DNA of 64,000 nt, taken from NCBI GenBank assembly GCA_024362935.1, contig JANCRA010000025.1:11124936-11188935 (forward strand), in the 5' to 3' direction. The notes under the pieces were generated by a model. That model worked only from the letters and a program-made list of their open reading frames with translations. It had not been told where the DNA came from and did no database searches. The translations under genes and the position numbers were made by a program. Below are positions 45,639-58,645 of this stretch, in pieces (the first letter of the stretch is position 1; each line of letters starts with the position of its first letter). This stretch comes from Setophaga petechia (lineage: Eukaryota; Chordata; Aves; Passeriformes; Parulidae).

Positions 45639-46135
45639 TGCATTGTATTGCGGGGCGCCCCATGGCAGGAACAGTGAGTCTGACTCCATATTCTCAGAAG
45701 GCTAATTTATTATTTTATGATACTAAACTAAGACAGGATACAGACAGGATACTTACACAATGCTAAAAAGATAATAATGACAAGTCGTGACTCTTTCCAG
45801 AGTCCCGACACAGCTTGGCACTGATTGGCCAATGAGTAAAAACACATCAGAAACCAATGAAACAATTGTTTACCTGTGGTAAACAATCTCCAAACATATT
45901 CCGCATGTGAGCACAACACAGGAGAAGAAAATGAGATAAAAAATTGTTTTCCTTTTTCTCTGAGGCTTTTCAGCTTCCCAGGAGAAAAATCCTGGGCGAA
46001 GGAATTTTTCAGAGAATGTGAATGCCGCAGCCCTGCCTGGCCGGGAGCCAGCAGCGCCCCTGCTGGCTGTGCCCAGAACTGCACCACAGGGGAAGTGCCG
46101 CAGCCAGGAGAGGCTGGGACCGGGTTTGTCTGACA
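45639..46135 (-). mobile_element. LTR in minus orientation, related to the LTR at 43.5 kb
   Basis: Read on the minus strand the element begins TGTCAGACAAACCCGG (right end) and ends ...CAATACAATGCA (left end), giving TG...CA termini. AATAAA on the minus strand corresponds to plus-strand 45706-45711 and is followed by a GCCTTCTGAG...ATGGAGTCAGACTC block. The same block, slightly diverged, follows AATAAA in the LTR at 43538-43929, so the two belong to related families. CCAAT motifs (plus-strand ATTGG near 45823) lie upstream as in U3. I recall this LTR from passerine genomes. The exact left end is uncertain. No target duplication is evident at these boundaries. Frames at 45728-46148 are not genes. 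Confidence 0.7.
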
Positions 46136-49100
46136 CTCCTTTTCCCATATTTTGCCTAGTTGCCCCTTAATTTCAAAGTTATGATAATTCAGAGGGAAGG
46201 AAGTAATATTTTACCATTCTAAGAGAGGTTCCTGCCTTTCTTGGCAAACACCTGTCTTTGAAACCAAGACACTCACATTGGAACAAGAAAAGTAAATCTT
46301 GTCCTCAATACAGTATTTTCTTCTGAAATAAAAAGTTCAAATGATAAATTATAAATGAATTCTGCATCTAATTCTATGCAGACAGGCTTGTTTAGATGGG
46401 GTGTAAAGAACTAGTAAAATAGATAAACAAGGACTGTAGATAGGATTTCATCCAAACTCAGCCTCAGAAATTGCTTAGCATTTAAAGAGTACTTTGGATT
46501 GAACTGTTACCACTGAGGTAGTTTGGTTTCCTTCCCCAGTGTAAAAACTGAAGGTTATTTGTACCAGTCCATTCTGGAGAGCTGCCAGCTGCCATATAAA
46601 CCTGTGCACACCTGGTAAACTTCTTGCATAAAAGGGACAACTCATACTGACACTGCATTTCTCAGAATATTATAAGCAAGAACCTGACAGAAGTATAAGT
46701 GACTAGTAAGTTTTAAAGGGACAGTGAGAGAAGGTATTCTTTCAGGAGGAGTGCCATGGAAGGGTTTTGCCACAGGATTTGGGATGTGAAGGTATTTTGG
46801 AACAAGAGGTGTTGGTGAAGTTCTGTCAGATCGAGTCACACATGGTTAAAGATACAAAAGCATGGATCTCTGTATAAAAAATAGATGTTTATCAGGTGCA
46901 GCCAACTTAAAAGCGGTAATTTCCCATTAATTTAAACAGCAAAACTAAGGGGGAAAAATAATTTTTTACACTTCTGATCAGATCATCAAAATTTATACCT
47001 TTGGCAGTTATAACATGTTGCAGTAAAAATCCTGGGTTTGACTTCTTTTTGTTTTGCATTTGATACAACACCTGCAGCTTGCAGCAGACACTGCTGTGTC
47101 ACAGTGTTTTCTTTAAAGAAAAGTTAAATTGGTTAATTTTTTAGTTTACTTTAGTGCACTGGTTTCCAGGAAAGTATTTTCTTGGTTTCATTTGGTAATA
47201 TTTTTTTAAGAACATATTTATTCTTGATAGTATTATACATAGCATTTCCCTTGGGCCAGTTGTCCTTATTTTGTAAGGCAAAGGGGACAATAAAATTCTT
47301 TGGAAAAATTAGTTGCTGCATCACCCCAGGACAAAAGTACATCTCATTCTTATCTCCAGCCTAACAGCATGGGCAACAGCACAGAAATCCTGCACTGCTT
47401 CCATCAGCTCACAGGTGATCACAAACATCTTCCTCCAGGCTGCACTTCCTACTGTGCCAGCTATAACACAAGCACCCTTCATTAGTCAGCCCAAAGGTCA
47501 ATTTTGGGAAGATGCTGCCACGCAGACTTGTGAGTGCTGGAGCCAGGATCCTCATGAGCTCCAGACCCATTACAGCAGGGTAAAAAACTGTGCTTACCTA
47601 TTCATACTACACTGGAGACACCAAGAAGGTTCCTACTTGAATCACATGACAGCGGGAGAGCAGACACTAAAATGGTTTATACTGAGAAAGGTAATGGATC
47701 CTGAGGAATAAGGTGTTGTCTTAATATAGGGGTATTGGTTCAAGTTCTGCTGTTGGCTACAATGAAAATAGGATCCAGCCTCTTAATTTCTGGTCTCTGC
47801 TGTAAATCATGAATTATATATCAGAGCTTTAGGAACTTGAAATAAATGTTAAGATATCTGCACAATTATTATGAGACTCACTTGTGTGTGACAAGGGAGG
47901 CAAGTCTTTTTGATTATTCAGTCAATTAATTAAAGATGTTTCTTGTGTTCTGATGCTTACTCCAATATCCCCAAAAGTTCATGACTGAGGTAGAAGACTC
48001 TTATTTTTAGAAACATGGTCAAACCCCGTGTAAGCAGCAGCACTGTCACAGCACAAAGTGGGAAGCACACAAGGTTATATCTGAGTTCTACAAAAGGCTT
48101 GCCTGGCCAAACCATTTGGAATGGATCATTAGGAAGTCTCCAAACGCTGCACTGAACAGCCAAGCAACACAATCCCCCTGATTGTTCTGCAAGGGGCAGT
48201 GTGAGCCTGCCTGAGAGGTGGGGGCAGTTCCCACGCCTGCCCTGGGCTGTGCTAAATCACCTCCCTCGTCCCATGTCCCCAGCTCAGGCTCTGTCACCGT
48301 GTGCTCAGGACACCCCTCTAGCAGGGGGACATGCATTTCGTATGCCTCATTGCCCTGGCAGAGGGGATTACTAATAAAAATTTCTGTAAATCAGCCTCAC
48401 TTTTAAGAGAAGCATTTTCACTTCCAGGCTGTTCATTCACAGATGACAATATAGAATAAATTTAAATTACTTTTTCTGAGATTGTGACAAATCACAACTA
48501 GGAACAACTGAAATCAGGAGCAAAGTAAAAGAATTCACATACTGATCCAAATTAATTCCCCAAATAAATACATGAGTTATGTCCCTCCTTATGCCAAGAA
48601 TCAATTTATTTACTTACTGCCAATACTGGGAAGAACACAAAAAATACATACATACTCCACATAACCTTCCTGATTGTTTTATATTCAGACTTCCAGACAT
48701 ACTTCATACTTTTATTTAGTTCCAAAATGAATCTACCTACATAGCTGGGTTTTTTTTTTTTTTGAGGAAACTAAAATATTGGTATGCTCTTATCTTCTGG
48801 ATGGTTTCAAATGCTGACTTCTCTTAAGTGCCTTTTAACTTAACATTTCTGTACACTTCACTAAGATCTTTATCAGTATGTCAAGTACAGAAATAGTTCT
48901 AAAATCTCTTCTGGACTAAGATGGAAAGTTCTGCTTCTGCACATTAATTGTGGGAGTAGCAAAACCAGAATACATGGAACAAGAAGAATGGTTTTGCTTC
49001 TGATTTTTATTTGGAAATGTTTAAATTAGAAAAACATAAGTGGAAATGGAAGTGATAGTTTTAAGAATAATTTTTAATTATAACTTCCTAAATATCCATG

Positions 49101-52100
49101 AAGTACTATTATTCTGACACCTTGTATTCAAAGGCAATCTAACAAGTGGTGCCACAGGTGATATAGTTAAATTAATTATCAGTACCATCAGGATGGTAGT
49201 TTTCTGTTAGATGGGCAGATCTTATTACAGTGACAATACTCACTGTAAGTAGGTCTCTGAAAACACATTTCTGGCTCCAAACACTCTGTGAGGCTGATCA
49301 AAATCTTGTATTATTTTGATTTTTCAACAGTTCCACCCTTTGACTCCACTGTGATATTGGAAATGTTGACATACTAAAACAGAGAGTGAGAAAAAGCTTC
49401 CCTAATGTAGATTCCTGTCCGTGGAGCAGTGTGGCTATCACAAGAGCCTGACCCTAGCACTTAGGCTCTCAGAACAGTAGGAAACTGCCTTAAGAGGGGC
49501 CTAAAAGGTCACATCTGGGATATTGTCCCAGTCAGAAAATGCAGTCCTTTGACACTCAAATGCAAGAAAACAGCTATGTTCTACTCAAAATAGTGGGCAA
49601 GAGAGAAAGAGTTGACAAAATACTCAAACTGAGTAAAATAACAAACATATTTCTGTGTTCTCTCTGCTCCACATACCCTTAGAACCATGTACTGAAACAG
49701 AATAGACCTCTCTGTCATGGAAGAAAAGAAAGAGCCAGAAAGGACCAGTGAAATCAATTACAGAAAGAATCACAAAAGATTTCAGGTGAAATCAAATGTT
49801 AAAATATAAAGAATACAGTGTTAGCTAATCTGAATCTACCTCCTCATAAACCTTCTTTCTTCCAGGGAGGAAGAACAGCAATCCCATCTGTGCCTTCCTG
49901 CCTCGTGTGTGTAACATGCTTCCACTCAGCTTGCTTTACTTATGGGAGATCTCAGACCATGTGAAAAGCAAATGCTGGGATTTCCTGACTTGCCTGATAC
50001 TGTGGTAAATTGTTCTCCAGTCCTAATCAAATAAAAAAAATATTTTCTAATACTGAAAAAAATACATTGAGTCTTCTTGATTATAATCACAACAAAAGTC
50101 ACGTTCTGGAAAGGGTATGTATCAAAGACAGAACATGTACAATAGCTATATATAAAGTTGGAAAAAAGGACCTCTTCTATCCATTCTTTAGCTTATAAAG
50201 ATCACTAAAAACATATTTTGTTGAAGTACTATGGAATATACTTTAAAAACAGCAATAAAAATACTTTGCCTTAGGTGAAAGCTCTTAAATAGTTACTGTT
50301 CATTAACTTCAGTTTAATAAGCACTCCCACAAGAAAGGCTCTGCTGGGCTGGAGTTGCCCAAGTTTGGCACAAAATATTGTACTAAAGAATTTAAAGATG
50401 GCAAGTGTAGAAACATCAAAAAAGAAGTTTGTATTTGGGACTTTGGCTGAATAATAAATAATAAAATAATAATAAATACAGTTTCTGTGAGGGAGGAGCA
50501 CCCTTTGAGAGCACGATTTTGTCCAACATCTTTTGATAATATGCTGTGGGAGGAGCTAAGAAAAGGGAAGATGGTGATTGGGAGGTGAGGGAACAGGAGG
50601 GAGGAAATGTTGAAAGGTTTAAGCCTGTGTTCTGGCAGCTATCACATCAGGGCAGCAAGCAGGCAGGTGTGTCTGGAGGGCTCAGTGTTTCAGGGCATGA
50701 GTGAAAGGGCAGTTGTGTCCTGCACTGCTGGCACTTCTGACTTGGTGGCCTAATACCTGACACATGTTTCAAAAGCAGCTGAATCTCCTACAGAGTATAT
50801 AGAGATTTTTTTCAAATGTGTGCTAAAGCTGATTGTCACCTTTTGCTCAGAAAAATGTGTTTTGTCAAGGCCAGAAAAGTCTATTTATGTTTATTTCACA
50901 ACCCTCATGTTGAATGGAAGGAGTTGTGTTTGTGCAGCACTCCAAACAGCCATACTGCAAATAAAGGCACACATCACCTGGGGGCTTTGGTCATTCAGGC
51001 CAGGGAGGTGCAGGTGCAGACACTGGAGGTGGGAGAGCTTCTCTGAGCTTTGCTCTGAGGTGGGAGCAGCACCTCTGCTGCTCAGCAAGCACGCTCCTTA
51101 TTGCCATTGTGCTGCCCCTTGTCAGATTCCCAGAGGGAACAGCTCTCTCTGGAAAACTTTGTGAAGTGCTGCCTCACAGCTAGCCCGTCAAAGATGAATC
51201 CTGTTCAACAGTACCCTGTCTGCATGGAATGCAAGTAAGTTCAAACAGTTATTATTAAAAAAAAAAATAAATCCAGTGTATCTACAAATTTGATTTCTCT
51301 TAGCTGAATCATAAGAACATTCAAATTAAAAGGTCATGAGCTCCTCTTCATATCACTTTTCCAGAACAGAAGAGAAATGAAATGGCCTCAGGCTTTGGCC
51401 AGAAGGGAGCGACAGAAGGGGGAAAGAAATTTATTTGTTCAAATACACCATTTATCATGCTTTAATTAAACACAGCTCAGGAATTTCCCCAGAGTTGTAC
51501 AGGGAGGACCAGAGTGCTTGTGATGGACATTTAGGATTCACAACCACAGTACTGTATCTTTTTATCAGCCCAGCATTCCCTAAACAGGTCACTAAATTCC
51601 AGGGCCTGACTACGACTGTTGCTTCACCCCAGTCTGCCCCAACCTGCTCTGTTCCACCTAATGGTCTCAGTCTGTAACATTATCTGGATTTCTCAGTCAT
51701 TTAAGTCATCCTCAACCTGCTTATTGCCTAAATTTTGATCTTTATGAAACATGGAGAAAATATTCTCTGTCACAAAGACGTGTGAATGCAGTAAGGACCA
51801 GTCTGTAACCCCTCCATGCTCAGGTCATGGCCAGTGGCAAAGATTCTGTGTTGGATTGAACCCAGCAGCTCACCAGCTCTGCTCACAGCAAACAAGGGAG
51901 GCCGCAGGAACTGGCAAGTCAAAGCCTCTGAAACTATTCCCTTTTTTCCAGGTTGGAGGAAAGGCAGAGGGACTGGCTTCTAACAGTCATGGAGACTTTT
52001 TCATAAAGAAACAGATGAATCATATTCTCTCCAGTAAATGCCACCAGGGAAGTTGGGAGCTGTGACTCCTGCAAACTCCATGTATTTTCTCAGACTTTCC

Positions 52101-55100
52101 TCAAGCTGTCCACACTTAATTCCACTGGTTTATGCGTGCCCAGACCTTTTTCCTGTGCCAGCAGGTATTTACCCTCCCTGTGACACACCATAGATAAACT
52201 GACACAGACTATGCCCTCTCCCCACTTTCACACAGATTGCAGATACTTATTACAAATAAACAAAAAACCCCCCCATGCTATGCAACTAATGTTCCTCCTT
52301 AAGCACTGCATTTCTATGGAAAAGGATTGTAATAAAAATTATAAATAAATAAATAAATAAAATCACAGAGGGGATCTAAAAAAATATTTCTTCCAGTAGT
52401 TGCTATATTTATTCAATACTCTAATAAGCTTTTTTACATACTGAACTGTGACACAATTTCTGTCACCATAACATTGTGTTTCCATATCTCAGGTTAAATT
52501 TCTCTAGAGCTTAATTGGAGTTTTTGCTTAGCAAGAAAGTGGAGATTGGCCAAAGTCCTGAGTGATAGGAATTGCAGTATGCAGTGACCTCCAGTTCTGC
52601 TGCAGCACCTCATTCTTACTGCCCTGTGCAATCTTCTCCTCCCTTTAGCAGGAATGTTTTTAAACTTGAGCTCTTCATTTCCAGTTCCAGTGTCAAGGGA
52701 CTAAATTTGAAAGAGCTTTGGCCTTCATTAGCACATCATCAGTACTAACAAAACCACAAGCAACAAAAAAAGCACATCAGCATGCTTTTCAGCACCGGCA
52801 CTGGCTGACGTCTCCTCCTTCCCTGAGCTTTTTGTGTGTTGTGGGATTTTTTTGTTGTTGGTTCTTTAATCAGTGAAACTAGACTATTGAGCTTTGGGAA
52901 GAAAAAGAGAGCCAGTCCTTTCATTTTATAATTAGTGGAAATTCAGTAGGAGCATTAACAGCTGTCTCTTTCAAAGACGCGCTCAGCATCATCCATGCAC
53001 GAGTTAGAGCACAGACCGAGGAGAAAGAGTAGCAGCAACACGTCTCACATCCACACTGGTGACACACTGGCCATCGGCTCTGGCTAAGGGACAGCCCCAG
53101 CCTGTCGTTTGGCCAGGCTAATGGCTTTGTTTGGCTCTTTGCAAGAACGCAACTTTTCATTTTTTACTTTCTGATTAACAATGTGGAGGAGAGAGAACGC
53201 ATGAGAGAAGCAGACAGAAAGACAGACAGAGTGTCCCACATGATGAGATCAATTAGGCAATCATTTTGGACATGTTCAGACAAAGAAGGTGGTCTCCTTG
53301 GAAACTGCAATCACATGCACACACACTCAGAATAACTTCTCCCACATTCTATTCTCTGCCTGGTACAACAAACTTGGATGTAAGCTCCGGGGGACAATCG
53401 CACACCCCGTGTTGACAGACCCGTCAGCATTGCCAATGCCACAGAGCCGGCCCCCTGCTCGCCCCGCCGACAGGCTCACCAGAGACTGAGGGATTAAAAA
53501 CCAAGGAGGGGCCAGGCACAGCTACCAGTGTTTAAAGACAAAAATTACAATTTTGTACCATTTTGGAAAGCAAAACGGTATAAAAATACCTCTTCGAATC
53601 TTGAAAGGCTTCAGAAAACTCTCAAACATAAAATCTAGCAGTTAGACAAAGTTACATGCCCGAAATGGAATAGTAAGCTTACAACTGGGACAAAGAAAAA
53701 AATCCAGCTACTTAGTAAATTTTTTTTTCAACTTTAAAAACAAAGGAAAAAGTTTATATCCACATTTGCAAAAAAATTCTTCAGACCCCACTGTTCTTAT
53801 TTACCAAAGTATTTTAGCACTGAGACAAAGAAAATCCCACCCCCTTCTGCAAGACTGAGATATAATCTTTAAAGTTTTGAGCAATAAAGTCAGACATCAC
53901 AAAAACAGGCTTTAACTGTGTTAACTTTTGTACTGACAAAAGGTGGCTGTTCGAAAGAGAGAAGAGCAAGATTAAAGTATTTTTTCAAGAAAGCACAACT
54001 ATATAAGGTTAGACTCCTCCCAAACACAACGTTTCTGAGTCTTCTGTGACATTAGAAGACATCCTGGAGTTTTTACCATATTAAACAACCTTCACTGTAC
54101 TCATTTCTTTGTATTAAAACTCTCTCTCACCAGAGTGTAACACAGTTCAATTAATATAAGAGGGATATGGCACAGGGTACTGAGACCAAAGTCTGGGACA
54201 CAGTTTAATGTAACAAAAGGTGAAATACCTGCCATTGTAATACAGCTTCAATTAACCTCAAAATGAACTTCACTTTTTCAGGCAAAAAGACAAAATTTTG
54301 TAATTGGAAGCTTTAAAACCAAGCAGTGCCAACACAAGCAGTGAGAGAGCCAACTAACCCTGCAAGAGAAGAGATCAGTTACCAGAGCTCCTGTTTCACC
54401 CTGTGCAAAAGTTCCATATTGGAGCTCCTATGAGGAAAAACTTGGAAATTAATGCAAAATAAGATGGTCTGACACACATATAGGACTGCAACTACCAGTG
54501 GAGCCCAAACCTGCCTGAGTAGCTCTGAACTCATCAGCTCATTGTTAACACTGGCACTAACAATGAAGGAAGATGAATTGGTCCCCCACACTCTGCACCA
54601 GTAATTACCCTGGTAAGGACATTGCTTTTTCAAATGGACCCCCAGATGCCATACTAAGTTTTTCCTATCTGAAAGCAGATGCAAATTACAGCAGAATAAA
54701 TTATCACACATGTTTAAAAACCTAAAAAATAAGAAAACTGATCCAAATTGAAATTTTGAGCTAAAGCTGTACTTTACAATCAGTAGGTCTAATGGAAAGA
54801 TTTAGAGAGGATTCTCTCCCCAGTTTTGCTTCCCAAGGGAAGCATTAAAAAGGAGGGAGCACACTTATCCTCTCCTCCTGCAGAACAGCTTTTTGCAAAA
54901 GGTATGTGTATCAATTTCTTTCTGAACCTAAGCCCAAGACTCCTTGTGAGCATATTTTTCTTGCAAATCAAACTGCAAAAGCTTCTCTAGGGATTCAGCT
55001 TCATGACTTCACCTGTTGAGTTTTGGAACTACAACACATCCTGTCTCTAAACTCTAAGGGAACAGGATTAAGAGCACAAATTCCTAAGTTCATAAAACTA

Positions 55101-57438
55101 CAAAAAAGCATTTTCATCCAAATAAAAAAGGCCAAAGGTCCAGGGTTCCATTTGACTTCAGCAGGAGCCTTTTGGGTTTCTGAGATGCCCCAGTCCCTGA
55201 GCCAGGCTTTGCCTATGATGTCACAGTAGATGTCATTTGTGATCTCAGAACTAGTACAGGGCATTGCTGTGTAGGGATACATGAAGGGGATTCTTGGACC
55301 AGTATTACATAGCCAGCTCTGCCCACAGAAGATAAAATTGCTTGGTGGATATTACAAATTACAGCTCTGTGTGCTTTTAATAATGAAAATCTCAGAAGGT
55401 GAACTATAAACTCAAATTATTGTTTCCAAAATTCGTAATTGTAAGCATTTTATTCTTTTGCCCTGATTTCATGGAAACATTTTTCATATGGTGGAATGGT
55501 GGAAATAAAATCTAAAAATTATAGCACTCCCTTAAATCTCTCCAGTGCAGTTGGTCCCGTGAAGGATTTGAGTTTTGCACGAGGGTGACCCACCCATTTC
55601 AGAGATGCTCTGATTCAATCTGCTGCTCAGATCAGAAGTGCTCACAGATGAGTCACCTGGGCAGATGCATCAAAGGCATTTTCAGTGTTCTGCTTGGCAA
55701 TCTGCTGCCTTACCATGAATACAGGAGGGGAACATTCTGAGTCTCAACCTTTGTGCAGGGGTGATGCCACAGTTAAAGCAAATGTCCCCATCCCAGGGGC
55801 TGGTGCAGCCCCATGGAAGCTCTGTCTTCCATCACCTCCTAGATGGAAATCTGGGCTGCCAGGCTTCTTTATGCTCCCCATTCTCCTCTAAATGGCTGAC
55901 TCACAGAGATGGAAACATGACATTGACACTGTGGTGGGATTACTGCTTTTTCTTAATCACAGACACGTGGAGGAACGTGAAATGGGCTCAGCAGTCTGGT
56001 GGTGTTGCCAAAGAGCCAGTCAGATGTTTTCTTGGACAGCCCTCCTCGAGCTTGTGATGAGTCTGTGATGAGTCACCAGTACATGGTTCACTCCTTTCCT
56101 CTAGTACAAGCCTGCTAAGAATTTTGCAGCACTGGTCCAGGTAACCTGATCAGGTTGCTTTCTGCTGCTTTCATTTTCTTAGAAAAAAAATCAAGGATAT
56201 CCTGATTTATGTCCAAAAATAATTTTGTGTTCCTTCCCAGATAAGGAAAATTGAAGGTGCCTAATTCTGGATTGCTGAGATTGTGTTTACTGAAGGCAGT
56301 GGGGAAAAACCCCAAATTCCATGTTTCAGTAAGAACTGGATCAGGCAAAAAGACCTTCTAAAGTGGCATATCAAACCAGAAATATATGAGGGGCAATTTT
56401 TCTGGTAAAAAGCTAAGCTGTGAGTTAAATAACATACATCAGCTTTTAGTTACAGAAAGCCACTTGACAATGCACTTGAACAGATAAAGAGATGGGAGCT
56501 GAATTCCACAAGAGGTGTTCTCCTTTCCTTTTAAAGATAGAGAAGAAAATGCACCTAAACTTAAGGAAAGCACATCTGAACGAAACCAAAATTCTATACA
56601 CATTACTAAATTTTAGAACCATCACAGCAATCTCACATGCGAATCATGCTGGCATTTTCCATTCTACATGGGCAAAAGGGCAATTCTTGCTACATTTTTC
56701 CATTAAAAAATTAAAATATAGATATGAATTTCTAAATTTAGAAATATTTAAAATTACTAAAATATGCAGATTTTGAAAAAACAGCGCAACTTAAAATATA
56801 CAAAGCAGAAGAACAATTCAGGGAGGGAGGTAGGAAGGGAAGGATCTTTTTTGGTCTCATCATAAGATGGGATCCATTTTTCTCCCCTGTGGGAAAGGTG
56901 CTGAAGCATTGCCCAAGGCACAGATTTGTGTTGAACATGGCCTGTGGTGTAGAAACTGGCTCCAGGTTTAAACCCCCTGCCATATGAACCCCTTTGTTAC
57001 AGCATTCTTGCTAAGATCATGTATGTTCATGAGTTCAGCAACTCAGGAGGTTTCAGGCAGCATCTGCCCAGCAGAGAGAAGAATGATTAACTAGAATTGT
57101 TGCCCTGTTCTTCTAAAGTTCTTCTAAGCCTTCTGATGTTTAGATTTTTGTAATGGAGTTTCTCATGCACTTTTCATGTAAGTAATGATTGTTTTGAATT
57201 CCTGGAGGAGGAGAGAATTGATGGACTGTTGGTTTGACCAGTGTGGTTGGAGAGGTGGCAATTTCATCCTCCAATCCATGGTCACTTTTAGAATTCTGTA
57301 AATATCAAAGTCCAGAAATAAATGTGCCTTTTTTGCCTTGGACATCTCAGCGTGTGAGTGCCGTTCATCTGATGTCGTACTGCAACACAGAATTCCTTTC
57401 CAGCTGTGTAGAGCTGTGCAGGTTTCAACCAGTTATTA
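46136..57438. other. Long AT-rich stretch, nothing firmly annotated
   Basis: Eleven kilobases with no supportable gene or recognised transposon. Simple sequence includes a T-run at 48751-48763, an (AATAAT)-like patch at 50452-50475 and an (AAAT)n repeat (listed). A block at about 52920-53500 is richer in CpG and looks possibly regulatory (see findings). Frames such as 47313-47711, 50820-51164, 51751-52065 and 54379-54711 show no domain I recognise. Confidence 0.45.
52340..52362 (+). repeat. (AAAT)n tetranucleotide microsatellite
   Basis: Five to six AAAT-type units in AT-rich DNA; an ordinary simple repeat. Confidence 0.85.
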
Positions 57439-58645
57439 CAGAATCAAAGTATCACTGAGTTTGGAAGGGACCTCAGGAGGTCTCAACTCCCACCTCCTGC
57501 TTAATGCAAGGACAGCTATTAGTTTAGATGAGGTTGCCCACAGCTTCATTTGGGTGGGTCTTGAAATCCTTCAATGGTGGGGATTCCACAACCAGTCTGG
57601 GCAACCTATTCCATTGCCTGCTTGATTGAACTCATGAAAGATTTATTCCTTACATCCAGACTGAACCTCTTGTTTTAATTTATGATCATTGTCTCTGTAT
57701 TCTGTCATTTTTCACTGCTGGGACTCCATCATCTCAATAACCTCCTTTGGAAACTGGAAGGCTGTTTTTAAATCCCCCTTTCTTCCAAACCTTTCTTTTG
57801 TCTAGAGTTAACAGAACCAGCACTCTCAGCCTCCCCTCCTAAAAAAGCTGTAGCCTCCTGACCATTGTGGTGTCCCTTCTCTGGGCATATCAATGCCTTC
57901 CTCATACTGAAGGGCCCTAAACTGCCTGGAGCTTCCTAGGTGAGGTGTGAAGAGGAATTATCTCCTCTCCTCCCTCAGCCTCCTGCCTGCTCCTGTCAGC
58001 ACAGCCTGTGTCACAGCACCCAGGATGCTGCTGGCCATTGTCACTGCCATGGCACAGGGCTGGCTCTTGCTCAGCTCTCTGCCAACACCCCAGGGCTGTC
58101 CCTGCACAGCTGCTCCCCAGCCTCCACCACTGCAGGAGGATTCTTCCCTCCCAAGCATATGGTGTTGTATTTATTCCTGCAGAATTCTGTAGAGCTCCTG
58201 CTGGCCCATCCCTCCATCCTGTCTAGATCCCTCTTAGCAGCAGCCCTGTCCTCAGGTCTATCAGTTGATCTCTGTAATTTAGTGTCATCTACAAACTTCA
58301 TGAGCATGCCTCTATCACCTCCTCCAGGGCACTGCTGAAAGTGTCACACAGGACAAAAAAAATCCTGTGGTATTCCTCCTGCCACAGGCCTCAGCTAGAA
58401 TATGAGCCATTAATCACTACCCTCCAAGCCAGACCAGCCAACCACTAATTATGCATTTATTTGTCCACCCACCCAAATTCTAAACTGGACACAAGAAAAT
58501 TTGTAGGCCTCGTCCAAAAAATCTTGCTGAAGTTAAGATAAATGACATCTACTGCTCTCCCTCATCCACAGCTTCATCCAGCTGTTTTATCCTAGAAGGC
58601 AAGGAGTAAAACCTTGATAAATCCATAGTGATTGTTTCCAGCCAT
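57439..58645 (-). mobile_element. 5'-truncated CR1 LINE (avian non-LTR retrotransposon)
   Basis: Read on the minus strand, the right part encodes a decayed C-terminal piece of CR1 reverse transcriptase. The frame at 58307-58071 starts MLMKFVDDTKLQRS. FVDD (58295-58284) corresponds to the FADD catalytic motif of the family, and the RDLDRMEGWA stretch that follows is also typical of CR1. The left part is the CR1 3' UTR, ending at about 57439 in two degenerate copies of the TGATTCTG-type octamer that marks CR1 3' ends. The TTTGGAAGGGACCTC word near 57460 is the hallmark of this end in reverse orientation. A full CR1 is about 4.5 kb, so the 5' two-thirds is missing, as usual. The reading frame is broken beyond the quoted ORF and an alanine is replaced by valine in the catalytic motif, so the copy is inactive. 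Confidence 0.93.
58071..58307 (-). pseudogene. CR1 reverse transcriptase remnant
   Basis: This 78-codon open stretch is the only frame in the window with a recognisable protein signature. It covers the region from the FxDD catalytic box through the RDLDRMEGWA segment of CR1 ORF2, which in an intact element encodes endonuclease and reverse transcriptase used for target-primed retrotransposition. The catalytic box reads FVDD instead of the usual FADD. Sequence to the right (58308-58645) is still CR1-like in DNA but no longer in one frame. It is a dead fragment. Confidence 0.9.

Noticed and set aside
51751..52065. 104-codon plus-strand frame
   Set aside because: Considered as a retroviral remnant because of Cys/His residues, but there is no zinc-knuckle or protease motif and no neighbouring LTR.
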